From positions 124,001 to 188,000 of the forward strand of contig NZ_VORW01000001.1 in NCBI RefSeq assembly GCF_007997215.1: 64,000 nt of DNA. The letters are read 5' to 3'. The position numbers and the translations under genes are program-made. This document shows positions 1 through 8,099 of this stretch, one piece after another. A model generated the notes under the pieces. It was not told the origin of the DNA. It worked only from the letters and a program-made list of their open reading frames with translations, and ran no database searches. Numbering within the stretch: the first letter of the stretch is position 1; the number at the start of each line of letters is the position of its first letter. The stretch comes from Algoriphagus aquimarinus. GTDB taxonomy: Bacteria > Bacteroidota > Bacteroidia > Cytophagales > Cyclobacteriaceae.

Positions 1-2
1 AC

Positions 3-731
3 TTGATCTCTTCAAATGACGAAATTGCTCAACTACAATACTTAGCAACAACTCCTAACACAAACCCAATTTGGGTTGGCTTGATTCAAAGCGGTCGTGA
101 AGATTATGTAGCCTCAAATACCATGATGAATATTATGGAGGAGCCGGCGGTGGATGATCCTAGGATTACAGAATATTATACCGTTGATAATTATGGAGGA
201 TACTCTGGCGGTACATACGGAACAAGTAATGCCTATGTCAACTTTTCCAAGGCTGGAGCCAAAGTAACTTCTCCAACTTGGCCTGGGATTATCATTGATT
301 ATACAGAAGTAGAGTTTCTATTAGCTGAGGCACTTGCAAAAGGATTTTCAGTTGGAGGCACCATTGCCGAGCATTATGAAAATGGAATTCGAGCTTCAAT
401 GGATTATTGGGATGTTGATGAGTCTGTTGCAGACCTCTATATTGCTGATCCTGACGTTGCCTATGCGACTGCTATTGGAGGCAATGATATCCAGAAAATA
501 GCGCGGCAAAAATACATTGCTATGTTCAATAGGGGCTTTGAATCATGGGGCGATTATAGAAGATTTGGATATCCGGTATACAATGTTCCACCTAATCCAG
601 GAGGCCCATTCCCCTTAAGATATACTTACCCTGTTTCCGAGCAAACATCTAATGGCGAGAAATATACTGAAGCTGCTGCTGCTATAGGAGGAGATGATCT
701 TAATGTAAAACTTTTCTGGGATGTTAACTAA
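3..731 (+). CDS. SusD/RagB-like outer-membrane lipoprotein, C-terminal part (5' end outside window)
   Basis: The frame is open from the window edge to the stop at 729-731, so the N-terminus with its lipoprotein signal is missing. The translated 242 residues carry the typical SusD-like C-terminal pattern: a helix around YTEVEFLLAEAL and the segment QKYIAMFNRGFESWGDYRR, close to the usual E-K-W-x-A-x-F-x-x-G-x-E-x-W-x-x-x-R signature. The layout fits the SusD-like_2 branch. Family members are surface lipoproteins that sit on a SusC-type TonB receptor and capture nutrients such as glycans or peptides. The SusC partner is expected upstream, outside the window. A strong terminator follows, so this closes its operon. 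The substrate cannot be inferred. Confidence 0.85.
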   Translation: MISSNDEIAQLQYLATTPNTNPIWVGLIQSGREDYVASNTMMNIMEEPAVDDPRITEYYTVDNYGGYSGGTYGTSNAYVNFSKAGAKVTSPTWPGIIIDYTEVEFLLAEALAKGFSVGGTIAEHYENGIRASMDYWDVDESVADLYIADPDVAYATAIGGNDIQKIARQKYIAMFNRGFESWGDYRRFGYPVYNVPPNPGGPFPLRYTYPVSEQTSNGEKYTEAAAAIGGDDLNVKLFWDVN

Positions 732-750
732 CTAATCAAAAATTGTCTTA

Positions 751-786
751 AAAAGACCGCTCGATTTTCGAGCGGTCTTTTTTTTG
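751..786 (+). terminator. Intrinsic terminator after the SusD-like gene
   Basis: A perfect stem (AAAGACCGCTCGA paired with TCGAGCGGTCTTT around a 3-nt loop) is followed by a run of T. It lies 20 bp after the SusD-like stop codon and is a textbook rho-independent terminator. Confidence 0.9.
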
Positions 787-1094
787 AAAATATGGGCAGC
801 GCATAAACTAAAGCCATACTACAAATAAAGATAATTGCCACTCACTATCGATTTAAACCAACCTCTTTTGTACGAGGCATATTGGCGGCGCCAAGATAAT
901 CTGAAAGATATGTAATAGGAGGCTTTTCAGAGCTGTTGACTGTGCGAAATATTAAAATCGAATCAAGAAAAACAGTTTCCTAAAATAAGTTTTGTAGCGG
1001 ATATTAAATTAAAAGATGCCATAAATAGTAGAGTCATGAACAGTACCGAAAGATAACTCAGGTCGATCTAAGACTTGAATATCATAAACAAAAA

Positions 1095-1118
1095 AAGGAC
1101 ACCATTTCTAGTGTCCTT
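1095..1118 (+). terminator. Terminator-like hairpin (AAGGACAC/GTGTCCTT)
   Basis: An 8-bp perfect stem with an 8-nt loop, preceded by an A-run. No gene ends immediately upstream on either strand. It directly abuts the tRNA-3'-end-like sequence at 1119-1139, an arrangement typical of the end of an integrated element. It may be the leftover terminator of a lost gene. Confidence 0.5.
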
Positions 1119-1128
1119 CGTAGTAGCG

Positions 1129-1146
1129 GGAACAGGACTATTTTAA
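1129..1146. repeat. 18-bp direct repeat, copy 1 (tRNA-3'-end-like, possible att remnant)
   Basis: GGAACAGGACTATTTTAA occurs here and again at 3393-3410. Read on the minus strand with its left flank, the first copy gives AGTCCTGTTCCCGCTAC, which matches the T-stem and acceptor 3' end of a common bacterial tRNA. Site-specific integrases often use tRNA 3' ends as attachment sites, so the two copies may be att remnants flanking the Fic gene. No integrase is present between them and no intact tRNA is nearby. The att interpretation is inference. Confidence 0.45.
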
Positions 1147-1436
1147 AATACTGGTTATTAATAGGTTATGACTTATAGAGGACAAATAGGGGGACAGGTT
1201 CATTTTGAGGCAACAATTTCAAATTCATTTGAATTGGTTTTAATCTACAACCTAAAATTATCAATAAAATCACGATTTATAAGCCAATTAAGTCATTCGA
1301 GATTTGAATAATTTTTTCTTTTTGCCGTAAAGATTCTGATTTTAAAAGAATTTCAGCTACTGAGATCAGAAATCGAATTTTTGTGACTCTGGAATTTAGC
1401 CATGCCCAATCCATTTGAGTGATTTCGAATTTCAAC

Positions 1437-1490
1437 CCTCGAACAATTCGTACCGTGCGATATGTACGAGCCGTTCGAGGTGTACGAATT
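1437..1490. promoter_or_regulatory. Interleaved inverted repeats (candidate operator cluster or pseudoknot)
   Basis: Two inverted repeats interlock: CCTCGAAC (1437-1444) with GTTCGAGG (1473-1480), and AATTCGTAC (1445-1453) with GTACGAATT (1482-1490). The order A-B-A'-B' would form an H-type pseudoknot as RNA. As DNA it contains three GTACGA half-sites, counting 1464-1469. No gene is supported here; the short open frames on both strands look like chance. Function unknown. Confidence 0.4.
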
Positions 1491-1575
1491 CTGGATTGCT
1501 TTTTCTTTTTGCTGTTTGAACCTCTTTCTTGGAGAAGAAAAGCACCACTCGATTACTTTGCACTTCAACTATCAA

Positions 1576-1600
1576 ATTGTGCACATAGCGTGTGCACAAT
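1576..1600. promoter_or_regulatory. Perfect palindrome ATTGTGCACA-N5-TGTGCACAAT
   Basis: A perfect 10-bp inverted repeat with a 5-bp spacer in the leader of the Fic gene. It has the size and symmetry of a dimeric repressor operator and lacks a T-run, so a terminator is unlikely. The cognate regulator is unknown; the winged-helix N-terminus of the Fic protein is one candidate. Confidence 0.45.
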
Positions 1601-1688
1601 CAAAACTTAGTAATTAAACTCAGCTACAATTCTTCAAAACGACTCGACAAAAGCGGAGAAATAGAGAATCGACATTCTTACCAAAGAA

Positions 1689-1768
1689 TGACGCGATTTA
1701 AATATTGCGTCAATTATCGTGACACAATTCTTTTTATTACGTGATTTTTATGATATTATTGTCGCGAT
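1689..1768. promoter_or_regulatory. Four half-sites TG(A/T)C(G/A)C(G/A)AT upstream of the Fic gene
   Basis: Related 9-mers occur at 1689-1697 (TGACGCGAT), 1704-1712 (reverse, TGACGCAAT), 1716-1724 (reverse, TGTCACGAT) and 1760-1768 (TGTCGCGAT). They form two inverted pairs ending just before the ATG at 1773. The arrangement argues for the ATG at 1773 or 1785 rather than the GTG at 1719, which lies inside the cluster. It suggests tight autoregulation of the downstream gene. The identity of the binding protein is inference. Confidence 0.45.
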
Positions 1769-1772
1769 ACAA

Positions 1773-3164
1773 ATGGGATTGAAGATGAAAAATCGAGATG
1801 AGCTACAACTGATTAAAGAAATAATTGCATCATCATCTGATGGCTTAGGAATAGAACAACTCCTTAGGTTGCTCCCATTTAAAATTGAAAAGAGAGCGCT
1901 TCAAAGACGACTAAAAAGCCTTAGAGAAAAGAATCTGATTCTAATAAAAGGAGAAGCTCGATCCACAAAGTATTATACAAATGTCCCTGAACAAACTCAA
2001 GATTCTGGAAGAATAAAATCAGAAGAGGAGCGACAATCGACCATTCCCCTTTCACAAGATGGCAAAGACATTTGGGCCTTGGTCAAACGTCCTGTAGCAC
2101 AAAGGAAACCTGTCGGATACGAACGAAGTTTCTTGGAAAATTACCGTCCCAACATCGACAGCTTTCTCAGCAAAGAAGAAAAACAAAAACTGGCTGAATG
2201 GGGAAATACTAGGAATGGAGAACAGCCAGCCGGGACCTATGCCAGAGAAATATTAAATCGCCTTTTAATCGACCTTTCTTGGAATTCAAGCAGACTGGAA
2301 GGCAACACCTATTCCCTCTTGGATACGGAACTGCTTATCCATAACGGAAAAACCCCCTCGAACAAGTCTCCGATGGAAACCCAGATGATTCTCAACCACA
2401 AGGAGGCTATCGAGTTTTTGGTAGAATCGTCTGATGAGGTGGGCTTCAATCGCTATACTTTTCTCAATCTCCATGCCCTGCTTTCAAACAACCTGTTGCC
2501 AAATCCGGCTGCATCCGGCAGGCTTAGAACATTTGGCGTGGGAATCACCAATTCCGTATTTACTCCGTTGGGAATTCCGCAACTCATCGAAGAATCTTTT
2601 GACCTAATACTGGCAAAGGCAAGCCAGATCAAAAATCCATTTGAACAAGCTTTTTTTGTATTGGTTCAGCTTCCCTATCTCCAACCATTTGATGATGTCA
2701 ATAAGCGAGTATCCAGATTGGCTGCCAATATTCCGTTAAATAGATACAACCTTGCTCCTCTTTCATTTATAGATGTACCGGAAGAAAGCTATATCAAAGG
2801 AATGCTTGGCATTTATGAATTAAACCGAATCGAATTATTCAAGGATGTTTTTCTGTGGGCATATGAGCGATCCGCTATGCGCTATGCCGCCATCCGACAA
2901 TCTTTGGGTGAACCTGATCCATTTCGTATGAAATACCGGGAAGAAATACGTGGGATCGTCTGCCTAATCGTCAGCAATGCAATGGATAAAGAAGCAGCAT
3001 CCGAAGCAATAAAATCTGAAGTCAAAAAATTACCAGAACCAGACCAATCTAGGTTCACTGAAGTAGTAGAAACCGAACTCCTCGGACTTCATGAAGGAAA
3101 TTTTGTTCGCTATCGAATTAGACCCTCCGAATTTTCTGCTTGGAAAAAGAAATGGGATTCTTAG
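1773..3164 (+). CDS. Fic-domain protein with N-terminal winged helix and degenerate active site
   Basis: Fic proteins transfer AMP or other phosphate-containing groups from nucleotides to target proteins. The first ~70 residues look like a winged helix-turn-helix (RALQRRLKSLREKNLI). A class-II inhibitory helix motif (S/T)xxxE(G/N) is visible as SSRLEG about 170 residues in. The expected core HPFx(D/E)GNGRxxR is instead QPFDDVNKRVSR: the catalytic His is Gln and the anion-hole Gly is Val, while the NKR ending resembles the Doc kinase version. Catalysis by the standard mechanism is therefore doubtful. The GTG at 1719 gives a longer frame but would overlap the operator-like half-sites, so ATG 1773 (or 1785) is preferred. 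The gene stands alone between 18-bp repeats. A role as transcriptional regulator or altered-specificity transferase is inference. Confidence 0.8.
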   Translation: MGLKMKNRDELQLIKEIIASSSDGLGIEQLLRLLPFKIEKRALQRRLKSLREKNLILIKGEARSTKYYTNVPEQTQDSGRIKSEEERQSTIPLSQDGKDIWALVKRPVAQRKPVGYERSFLENYRPNIDSFLSKEEKQKLAEWGNTRNGEQPAGTYAREILNRLLIDLSWNSSRLEGNTYSLLDTELLIHNGKTPSNKSPMETQMILNHKEAIEFLVESSDEVGFNRYTFLNLHALLSNNLLPNPAASGRLRTFGVGITNSVFTPLGIPQLIEESFDLILAKASQIKNPFEQAFFVLVQLPYLQPFDDVNKRVSRLAANIPLNRYNLAPLSFIDVPEESYIKGMLGIYELNRIELFKDVFLWAYERSAMRYAAIRQSLGEPDPFRMKYREEIRGIVCLIVSNAMDKEAASEAIKSEVKKLPEPDQSRFTEVVETELLGLHEGNFVRYRIRPSEFSAWKKKWDS

Positions 3165-3392
3165 AAAGCATAAAAAACTTGCCAAATCCCCGAATCTCTG
3201 TTAAATATCATGCATTCAATTGGCCAGAATTAGAAAAATCTCAGGTGAAAAATCAAAAAAGAGGACAAAATGAGGGACAAATTGGAGGACAATTTGAATC
3301 AAACAAAATCAATTTGAATTTACAAACCGCAATATAGAGGGTATAAAACACAAAAGTTGACCGTAAAACGATCAACTATTTATTGAGTATCT

Positions 3393-3410
3393 GGAACAGG
3401 ACTATTTTAA
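3393..3410. repeat. 18-bp direct repeat, copy 2
   Basis: Identical to 1129-1146. Preceded by a weak hairpin near 3354-3376 (GTTGACCG with CGATCAAC), mirroring the hairpin-then-repeat order of copy 1. The left flank here (TATCT) no longer matches the tRNA acceptor sequence. Together the copies bracket about 2.26 kb containing only the Fic gene and its leader. Confidence 0.45.
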
Positions 3411-3524
3411 CTATCTGTTTTTCAATTATTTACAAATCAAAGGGGATAAAAAAAAAGGGCAAATAAAAGTGACCACTCCTGTAATAAAGGTTTTTAAGCC
3501 CGATTTAATGCCGGGTTCTCTCTT

Positions 3525-5135
3525 TTAGTCCTTGATTATTTTAACTTCTCCCATATTCTTAGGAGAAGTTATTCGGCCCAACGCACGGAATTTTTCCAGT
3601 GTGAACTCATTTAGCTGGATTTCCATCTTCTCTGTATTTTTTCCATTTCCCAACTCATTATATCGATGGAGACCTTTAAGCATTCCGGTGTGCGTAACAA
3701 TTTTATAATCCTTCTTCAACTCCAGTTCCTCTCTGTTCACTTTTACATTACTAATCCTGCTACCTGCAGGTTTAGTGTAATCTAAGGAGTAGCTCACTCC
3801 ACTACTTTGAAGCAGGCCTCCCACCACTTCATATTTATCACCTGGTCTTTGATTAGTGGCCGTTTGCTCCAGAGTAGCTTTTACCTGCTCTCCTGTGAGT
3901 ATAAGAGTTGCTACTTTTGGTGGATGAGGAAAAAGCCGGTAAAGATTTTCCGGTGTAATTTCTCCCAGCAGGGAGACCCCGTATCCCACTCCCGGCAAAA
4001 AGGAAATGTTTGCATCATATTCTTCACGAAGCAAATTGCCTACAAGTTTCTCAAAGGGACTTTCACTTTTATATTGTCTGTCAATTACCTCTGTTGCCGT
4101 TGCTATTTTCTCCTCCAGATAATCCTTGTGTGGTGCACGTAGGTTTTCAATGAGGGATTCCATTTCCGGATCCTTTTTGTAGTCGCTCACCCACAATAAA
4201 TGATGTTGCGCCTTTACACCTGCGAGTTGGTTATTCCTAATTTGTAATTCAACTTCACCCAACGCCGCAGCATCTGACAGAGCCTGAACTATATAGGTGT
4301 TGTTTATTTTCTCAGGTTTTGAGATCAGGTCATGGCTGTGCCCGCCTATGATGAGGTCTATGTCGCTGAATTCTTCAGCGGTTAACCTGTCAATAGCAGT
4401 GCCCTGGTGGGAAAGCAATACAATTATATCTGCTTTCTCCTTAAGCTCCGGTAAATATTCGCGTATTACCTCATTGCCACGACGAAATTTAAGGTCTCCC
4501 ATATTATCGATGTTGCCGGTAAGGTTTGTATTGTGATAGGCCAATGAAAGAATTCCAATCCTTGTTCCTCCAATTTCCCTAATAAGGTATGGATTATTGA
4601 AAATGCTTTTTCCGGTTCGGATGTCTGTTATATTGGCTGCGCCAAAAGGAAATCCCGCAATTTTCATCAGCTCTTCCGTGCGTTCTCTGCCATAATCAAA
4701 ATCATGATTTCCAAGGGATAAATAGTCATATCCCAGTTGTTTCATCATAGTAATTACCGCTTCCCCTTCTGTTAAATTCCCCAGTAGATCGTCACTAAAG
4801 GTGTCTCCGGCATCCAGCAATAAAACATTGCCGTCACCCTTGGCATTTCTGAGTTCCTTCACAGCAGTAGCCAATACTGCAAAACCTCCGATTTCAGCCT
4901 CTCTTTCAAAGGTAATAAGAGTATCCCTCTCCGGATCACCGGTCTGAGAGGTTGCACTACCCAAAGTGGTTTTAAATGGCATATAATTCCCGTGAATGTC
5001 GTTTGTATGCAGGATGAAGATAGATTGTGTTTCTCCGGTTTTAGGAGAGGTGATTGTTGTTCCGCTTCCGCAGGAAGTAATAACAGAAAGGATCATCATT
5101 AAATTTAAAATTCTTTTTATATTACTAGTTTTCAT
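3525..5135 (-). CDS. Lipoprotein 5'-nucleotidase / UDP-sugar hydrolase family metallophosphatase
   Basis: This 536-residue protein begins with a lipoprotein signal (lipobox VITSC near residue 22). The calcineurin-like domain shows the two-metal motifs in order: HTNDIHGNY, LLDAGDTF, LGNHDFDYG, LLSHQG and IGGHSHD. A C-terminal 5'-nucleotidase domain follows from about residue 335. Family members dephosphorylate nucleotides or split nucleotide sugars outside the cytoplasm, salvaging nucleosides and phosphate. It is probably anchored to the outer membrane or periplasmic face. The gene is on the minus strand after a TlpA-like gene and another nucleotidase. A decayed DsbD fragment lies between it and the TlpA gene, so it may be transcribed separately. 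Substrate not determined. Confidence 0.88.
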   Translation of the reverse strand: MKTSNIKRILNLMMILSVITSCGSGTTITSPKTGETQSIFILHTNDIHGNYMPFKTTLGSATSQTGDPERDTLITFEREAEIGGFAVLATAVKELRNAKGDGNVLLLDAGDTFSDDLLGNLTEGEAVITMMKQLGYDYLSLGNHDFDYGRERTEELMKIAGFPFGAANITDIRTGKSIFNNPYLIREIGGTRIGILSLAYHNTNLTGNIDNMGDLKFRRGNEVIREYLPELKEKADIIVLLSHQGTAIDRLTAEEFSDIDLIIGGHSHDLISKPEKINNTYIVQALSDAAALGEVELQIRNNQLAGVKAQHHLLWVSDYKKDPEMESLIENLRAPHKDYLEEKIATATEVIDRQYKSESPFEKLVGNLLREEYDANISFLPGVGYGVSLLGEITPENLYRLFPHPPKVATLILTGEQVKATLEQTATNQRPGDKYEVVGGLLQSSGVSYSLDYTKPAGSRISNVKVNREELELKKDYKIVTHTGMLKGLHRYNELGNGKNTEKMEIQLNEFTLEKFRALGRITSPKNMGEVKIIKD

Positions 5136-5503
5136 TTTACAGTAAATTTTAAACCTTTTTTAAATTACTTCTCATTATTAAAAGGCTTCTAATTATTTTT
5201 AAATTTACCAATCTTTTGAATTGTTTTTCTCTATTTCTGGGACTGAAATTCAGTTCACCGTATGAGATTCTGTTCCCTGATTTAAAAATTAAACAAATTC
5301 TCCAATATTCAGTCATAACTCTTTGAGGCGGCTAACAATTCTCCGTTTTCACCAATTAAATTTGCATTCAGCTTTTTGATGATTATATCGAGTTTTTGCT
5401 TTCCGATAATCTTTTTTACTTTCTTGACCTTACCAGAAACACACCATTATCTTTAGGCAATTCCGTTTTTTGCATTTGCATAAAGGACTGCAACCCAATA
5501 TTC
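5136..5503. other. Intergenic, AT-rich, with coding remnants on minus strand
   Basis: No intact gene. On the minus strand a short open stretch around 5318-5420 reads KVKKIIGKQKLDIIIKKLN and ends in a stop. It is in no recognisable family and has no clear start. The 200 bp next to the nucleotidase start are very AT-rich and probably hold its promoter. Confidence 0.4.
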
Positions 5504-5660
5504 CTACATCGACCTTAAAAGCACTTCAGGGTCACTCCAAACATTGGCCTCCATTTCACGACAATTGACACATCCGTTGACCGATGGTTTATCCTGTTAT
5601 TTTACACAGGCCAAGGCTGCTTTGAAATCAAAGAATCCCTGAATTCCATGGGGGAGGTCT
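5504..5660 (-). pseudogene. Remnant of DsbD-type thiol:disulfide interchange protein (C-terminal thioredoxin domain)
   Basis: One minus-strand frame reads DLPHGIQGFFDFKAALACVK, a TAA stop, QDKPS, then GCVNCREMEANVWSDPEVLL and a TAG stop. This matches the C-terminal periplasmic thioredoxin domain of DsbD-like proteins, including the CVNC redox site and the ME-x-x-VWSDPEV block. The residues normally between DKP and the CxxC (about FTGW/A) are missing, and the frame is interrupted by stops with no start or transmembrane part. It is a decayed fragment next to the TlpA-like gene, suggesting that a larger thiol-redox locus once stood here. Confidence 0.75.
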
Positions 5661-5757
5661 AGGGATCTCCATATTTTGGATTTGCAGAGGATTCTGAAAT
5701 ACCGATGCGATCGGAACCAAAATAGATTTTTATTTCCCTTCCTTGAAAGCCTATTGG

Positions 5758-6366
5758 TTATTTTAAATCCAGAAGAAATTCTTTGAAATCTTTAGTATCA
5801 TAATCCCCCATTCCCAAATGGGTTAGGGCAATTTTTTCGTTTGCGTCAATAACATACGTGGTTGGAATGCTTTGTGAGCTGTACATTTGAGGCATTTGTC
5901 CGTCAACACTGTATACTTCAAAGTCGTACCCTTTATTTTTATTAAAGTCGATCGCTTTTTGAAAATTCTGATCTACTGAAAGCATTATAAAAACAACGTC
6001 TTCTTTATTGACATCATTGTAAAGCTTATTAATTCCGGGCATTTCGGCGATACAGGGAGGACACCAGGTAGCCCATATATTCATGAAAATTACCTTTCCC
6101 CGGAATTTTTCCATGCTTACTTTTTCACCTTTAGAATTGATAAGGTTCATACTAAAATCCGCCTTTGGATTTGAATTAATAGTCGCAACCTCGGCTGTAG
6201 CTGATTCTGCTTTCTGTTCCAGATCGGGATTCATGATTCCGGTTACCAGAAGCCCCCGTTGCATAAATCCTATTACTTCAGTATGTAATCCTGTGGCAAA
6301 AAGCGTCAATATTATGGCGCCAATTACACTGTATTCTATAAGGCTCTTTTTTGTTTTCTTGTTCAT
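5758..6366 (-). CDS. TlpA-like membrane-anchored thioredoxin-family protein
   Basis: 202 residues with an N-terminal transmembrane anchor (roughly residues 10-33) and a periplasmic AhpC/TSA-thioredoxin-like domain. The redox site is WATWCPPC, typical of TlpA/ResA proteins, and a cis-Pro region is visible as SQSIPTTYV. Such proteins reduce disulfides in apocytochrome c or other extracytoplasmic proteins. It is transcribed between two nucleotidase-family genes with a 45-bp gap to the upstream one. A broken DsbD thioredoxin domain lies 97 bp downstream, implying a once-larger redox cluster. The precise partner is unknown. Confidence 0.85.
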   Translation of the reverse strand: MNKKTKKSLIEYSVIGAIILTLFATGLHTEVIGFMQRGLLVTGIMNPDLEQKAESATAEVATINSNPKADFSMNLINSKGEKVSMEKFRGKVIFMNIWATWCPPCIAEMPGINKLYNDVNKEDVVFIMLSVDQNFQKAIDFNKNKGYDFEVYSVDGQMPQMYSSQSIPTTYVIDANEKIALTHLGMGDYDTKDFKEFLLDLK

Positions 6367-6411
6367 GATATAAGTATTTGGTATTTATTGTTTGTAGCCG
6401 TTACCCATTTA

Positions 6412-7839
6412 TTACACCAAAGCAAATAAGTTGTCATCATTAACGTCGAATTTTGGGTGTGCCTTCAGAAATTCTGTCATCGCTTCAACGGCCTTGATAT
6501 CCATTACCTTTCTGTTTTTTCCAATATTTTTTGGAACACCTTGTGAAGTCACAAAACTCACTTTGAAAATTTCTTTGGGATTGAGCTGCTTTTCGCCAAA
6601 ATAAATTTCCTGTATACGGTGTCCCACGGGATTTTCTATTCGAAGGTTTATACGTAAACCTGAACACCTTTTAACATATCCGCCCATCTGCTTCATCGGA
6701 TCAGATGAAAAGGTTCGTTCAAGGTTTTCCTCCAGCATATCAATGATTTCCTGTCCAGTTAAATCTACTGTAGAAACAGGTGGGTTCATTGGAATGATAT
6801 TGAACAAATCTTCCTCTGTGATATTACCTTTTTCTATAGGTACACCATAGCGCCATCCATTTGAAAAAGAGATTTCAGTACCACTTACATACTTAACAGC
6901 ATTCAATAACAAATTATCCATAGATGAATTCATGGTATTATACCTATGCAATGTCACTTCAGTACTACCGATCAAGTTATTTTTTACTGATTCAAAAGGT
7001 TGTAATATGGTATGGATTATTTTTTCCATTTCTGCATCAGGAGAAATGTGACTCCCTACTTTTAATAATTCGTACTGATGCCCAGTAATTAGTTTGTCCT
7101 CTATCTTTAATTTTAAATGACCTAGAAATGACCCGTGGCAACCACATTGAATGACTATTGATTTATTCACCAACACAGGTTCATACAAACGATTGTGTGT
7201 ATGGGCACTTAAACAAATATCGATACCCGCAACTTTCTTAAGCAGATGCATGTCCTGAGGGAATCCATTGTGAGACAACAAGATGATAATATCAACTTGG
7301 TCGTTCTTTAGCTGCTTTATGTATCCAGGTAATTCATCAATTCCATCGGTAATTTTTAGTCCTTCACTAAATTCAGAAGGCGTTGTTTTATCAATAATAT
7401 TAGAACAAATACCAATCACCCCAATTTTCAGGTTTTCTTTTTGTATTGTTATAAAAGGCTGAAGAAAAAGACTCCCATCCTCATTGTAAACATTTATCCC
7501 AAGCATGGGAAAATTTAACTTTGACAACAAGTTTTTTAGCTGTTCTGGCCCGTATGCAAAATCCCAATGACCTACCATGGCATTGAAATAAAGTTCATTT
7601 AGCACCGGTATAATCGCCTCACCCTTTGAACTTACTAAGGGTAATGTTCCATGAAAAGTATCTCCTCCATCGAATAATAAAGATGTACTATCTTTTTGTC
7701 GAATTCCCTTAATTAGCGTTGAAATTCGGGAATACCCACCCACAGATTCGGTGAATTCATCTCTGTTATTGTAGAACAATTCATTGTGCGGCTCTAAATA
7801 ACCATGCACATCATTTAGATATATTATATTTAATTCCAT
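6412..7839 (-). CDS. SoxB-like metallophosphatase / 5'-nucleotidase family protein without signal peptide
   Basis: 475 residues starting directly at the first metal motif (YLNDVHGY at residues 7-14), with no signal peptide or lipobox. Motifs continue as LLFDGGDTFHG, VGHWDFAYG, LLSHNG and LSAHTHN, followed by a C-terminal 5'-nucleotidase domain. The usual GNHD is GHWD here, the same change seen in the SoxB branch (GHWE-F-x-YG), where a dimanganese site hydrolyses sulfur-bound groups. SoxB is normally exported and part of a sox operon; neither holds here. Either a cytoplasmic phosphatase or a mis-started exported protein is possible. No in-frame signal sequence is apparent upstream in the AT-rich leader. 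Confidence 0.82.
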   Translation of the reverse strand: MELNIIYLNDVHGYLEPHNELFYNNRDEFTESVGGYSRISTLIKGIRQKDSTSLLFDGGDTFHGTLPLVSSKGEAIIPVLNELYFNAMVGHWDFAYGPEQLKNLLSKLNFPMLGINVYNEDGSLFLQPFITIQKENLKIGVIGICSNIIDKTTPSEFSEGLKITDGIDELPGYIKQLKNDQVDIIILLSHNGFPQDMHLLKKVAGIDICLSAHTHNRLYEPVLVNKSIVIQCGCHGSFLGHLKLKIEDKLITGHQYELLKVGSHISPDAEMEKIIHTILQPFESVKNNLIGSTEVTLHRYNTMNSSMDNLLLNAVKYVSGTEISFSNGWRYGVPIEKGNITEEDLFNIIPMNPPVSTVDLTGQEIIDMLEENLERTFSSDPMKQMGGYVKRCSGLRINLRIENPVGHRIQEIYFGEKQLNPKEIFKVSFVTSQGVPKNIGKNRKVMDIKAVEAMTEFLKAHPKFDVNDDNLFALV

Positions 7840-8031
7840 TTTATTTTTTATTAAGTTTATTTCTATTTACCATCGTGAACAATTAGCACTTTTTCACGAT
7901 TTGTATTTACTAAAATTTATACCAATTTTTTTTTAATCTTTTTTAAATTCAAAATTTAAGAAATAAATACTACTCAAATCATCAGAAATAATAATCCAGA
8001 ATTTTATTTGAATTTATAACATTATAAAAGC

Positions 8032-8065
8032 CCTCTAAATAATAAGGAATGCCATTATTTAGAGG
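8032..8065 (-). terminator. Hairpin terminator downstream of the RND operon
   Basis: A perfect 12-bp stem (CCTCTAAATAAT with ATTATTTAGAGG) and a 10-nt loop lie 35 bp beyond the adaptor stop codon. On the minus strand it is followed by GGGCTTTTAT, a short U-tract. Confidence 0.7.
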
Positions 8066-8099
8066 ATTTATTCATCTGGCTCCAATTAACTTGGGATTT

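Noticed and set aside
1121..1145. A tRNA gene at the left repeat
   Set aside because: Only the T-stem/acceptor part is present; no D-arm or anticodon arm can be folded from the flanks.
3140..3337. Open frame overlapping the Fic end, containing GQNEGQIGGQ
   Set aside because: It overlaps the Fic stop, lacks a clear start and most of it is low-complexity; no family recognised.
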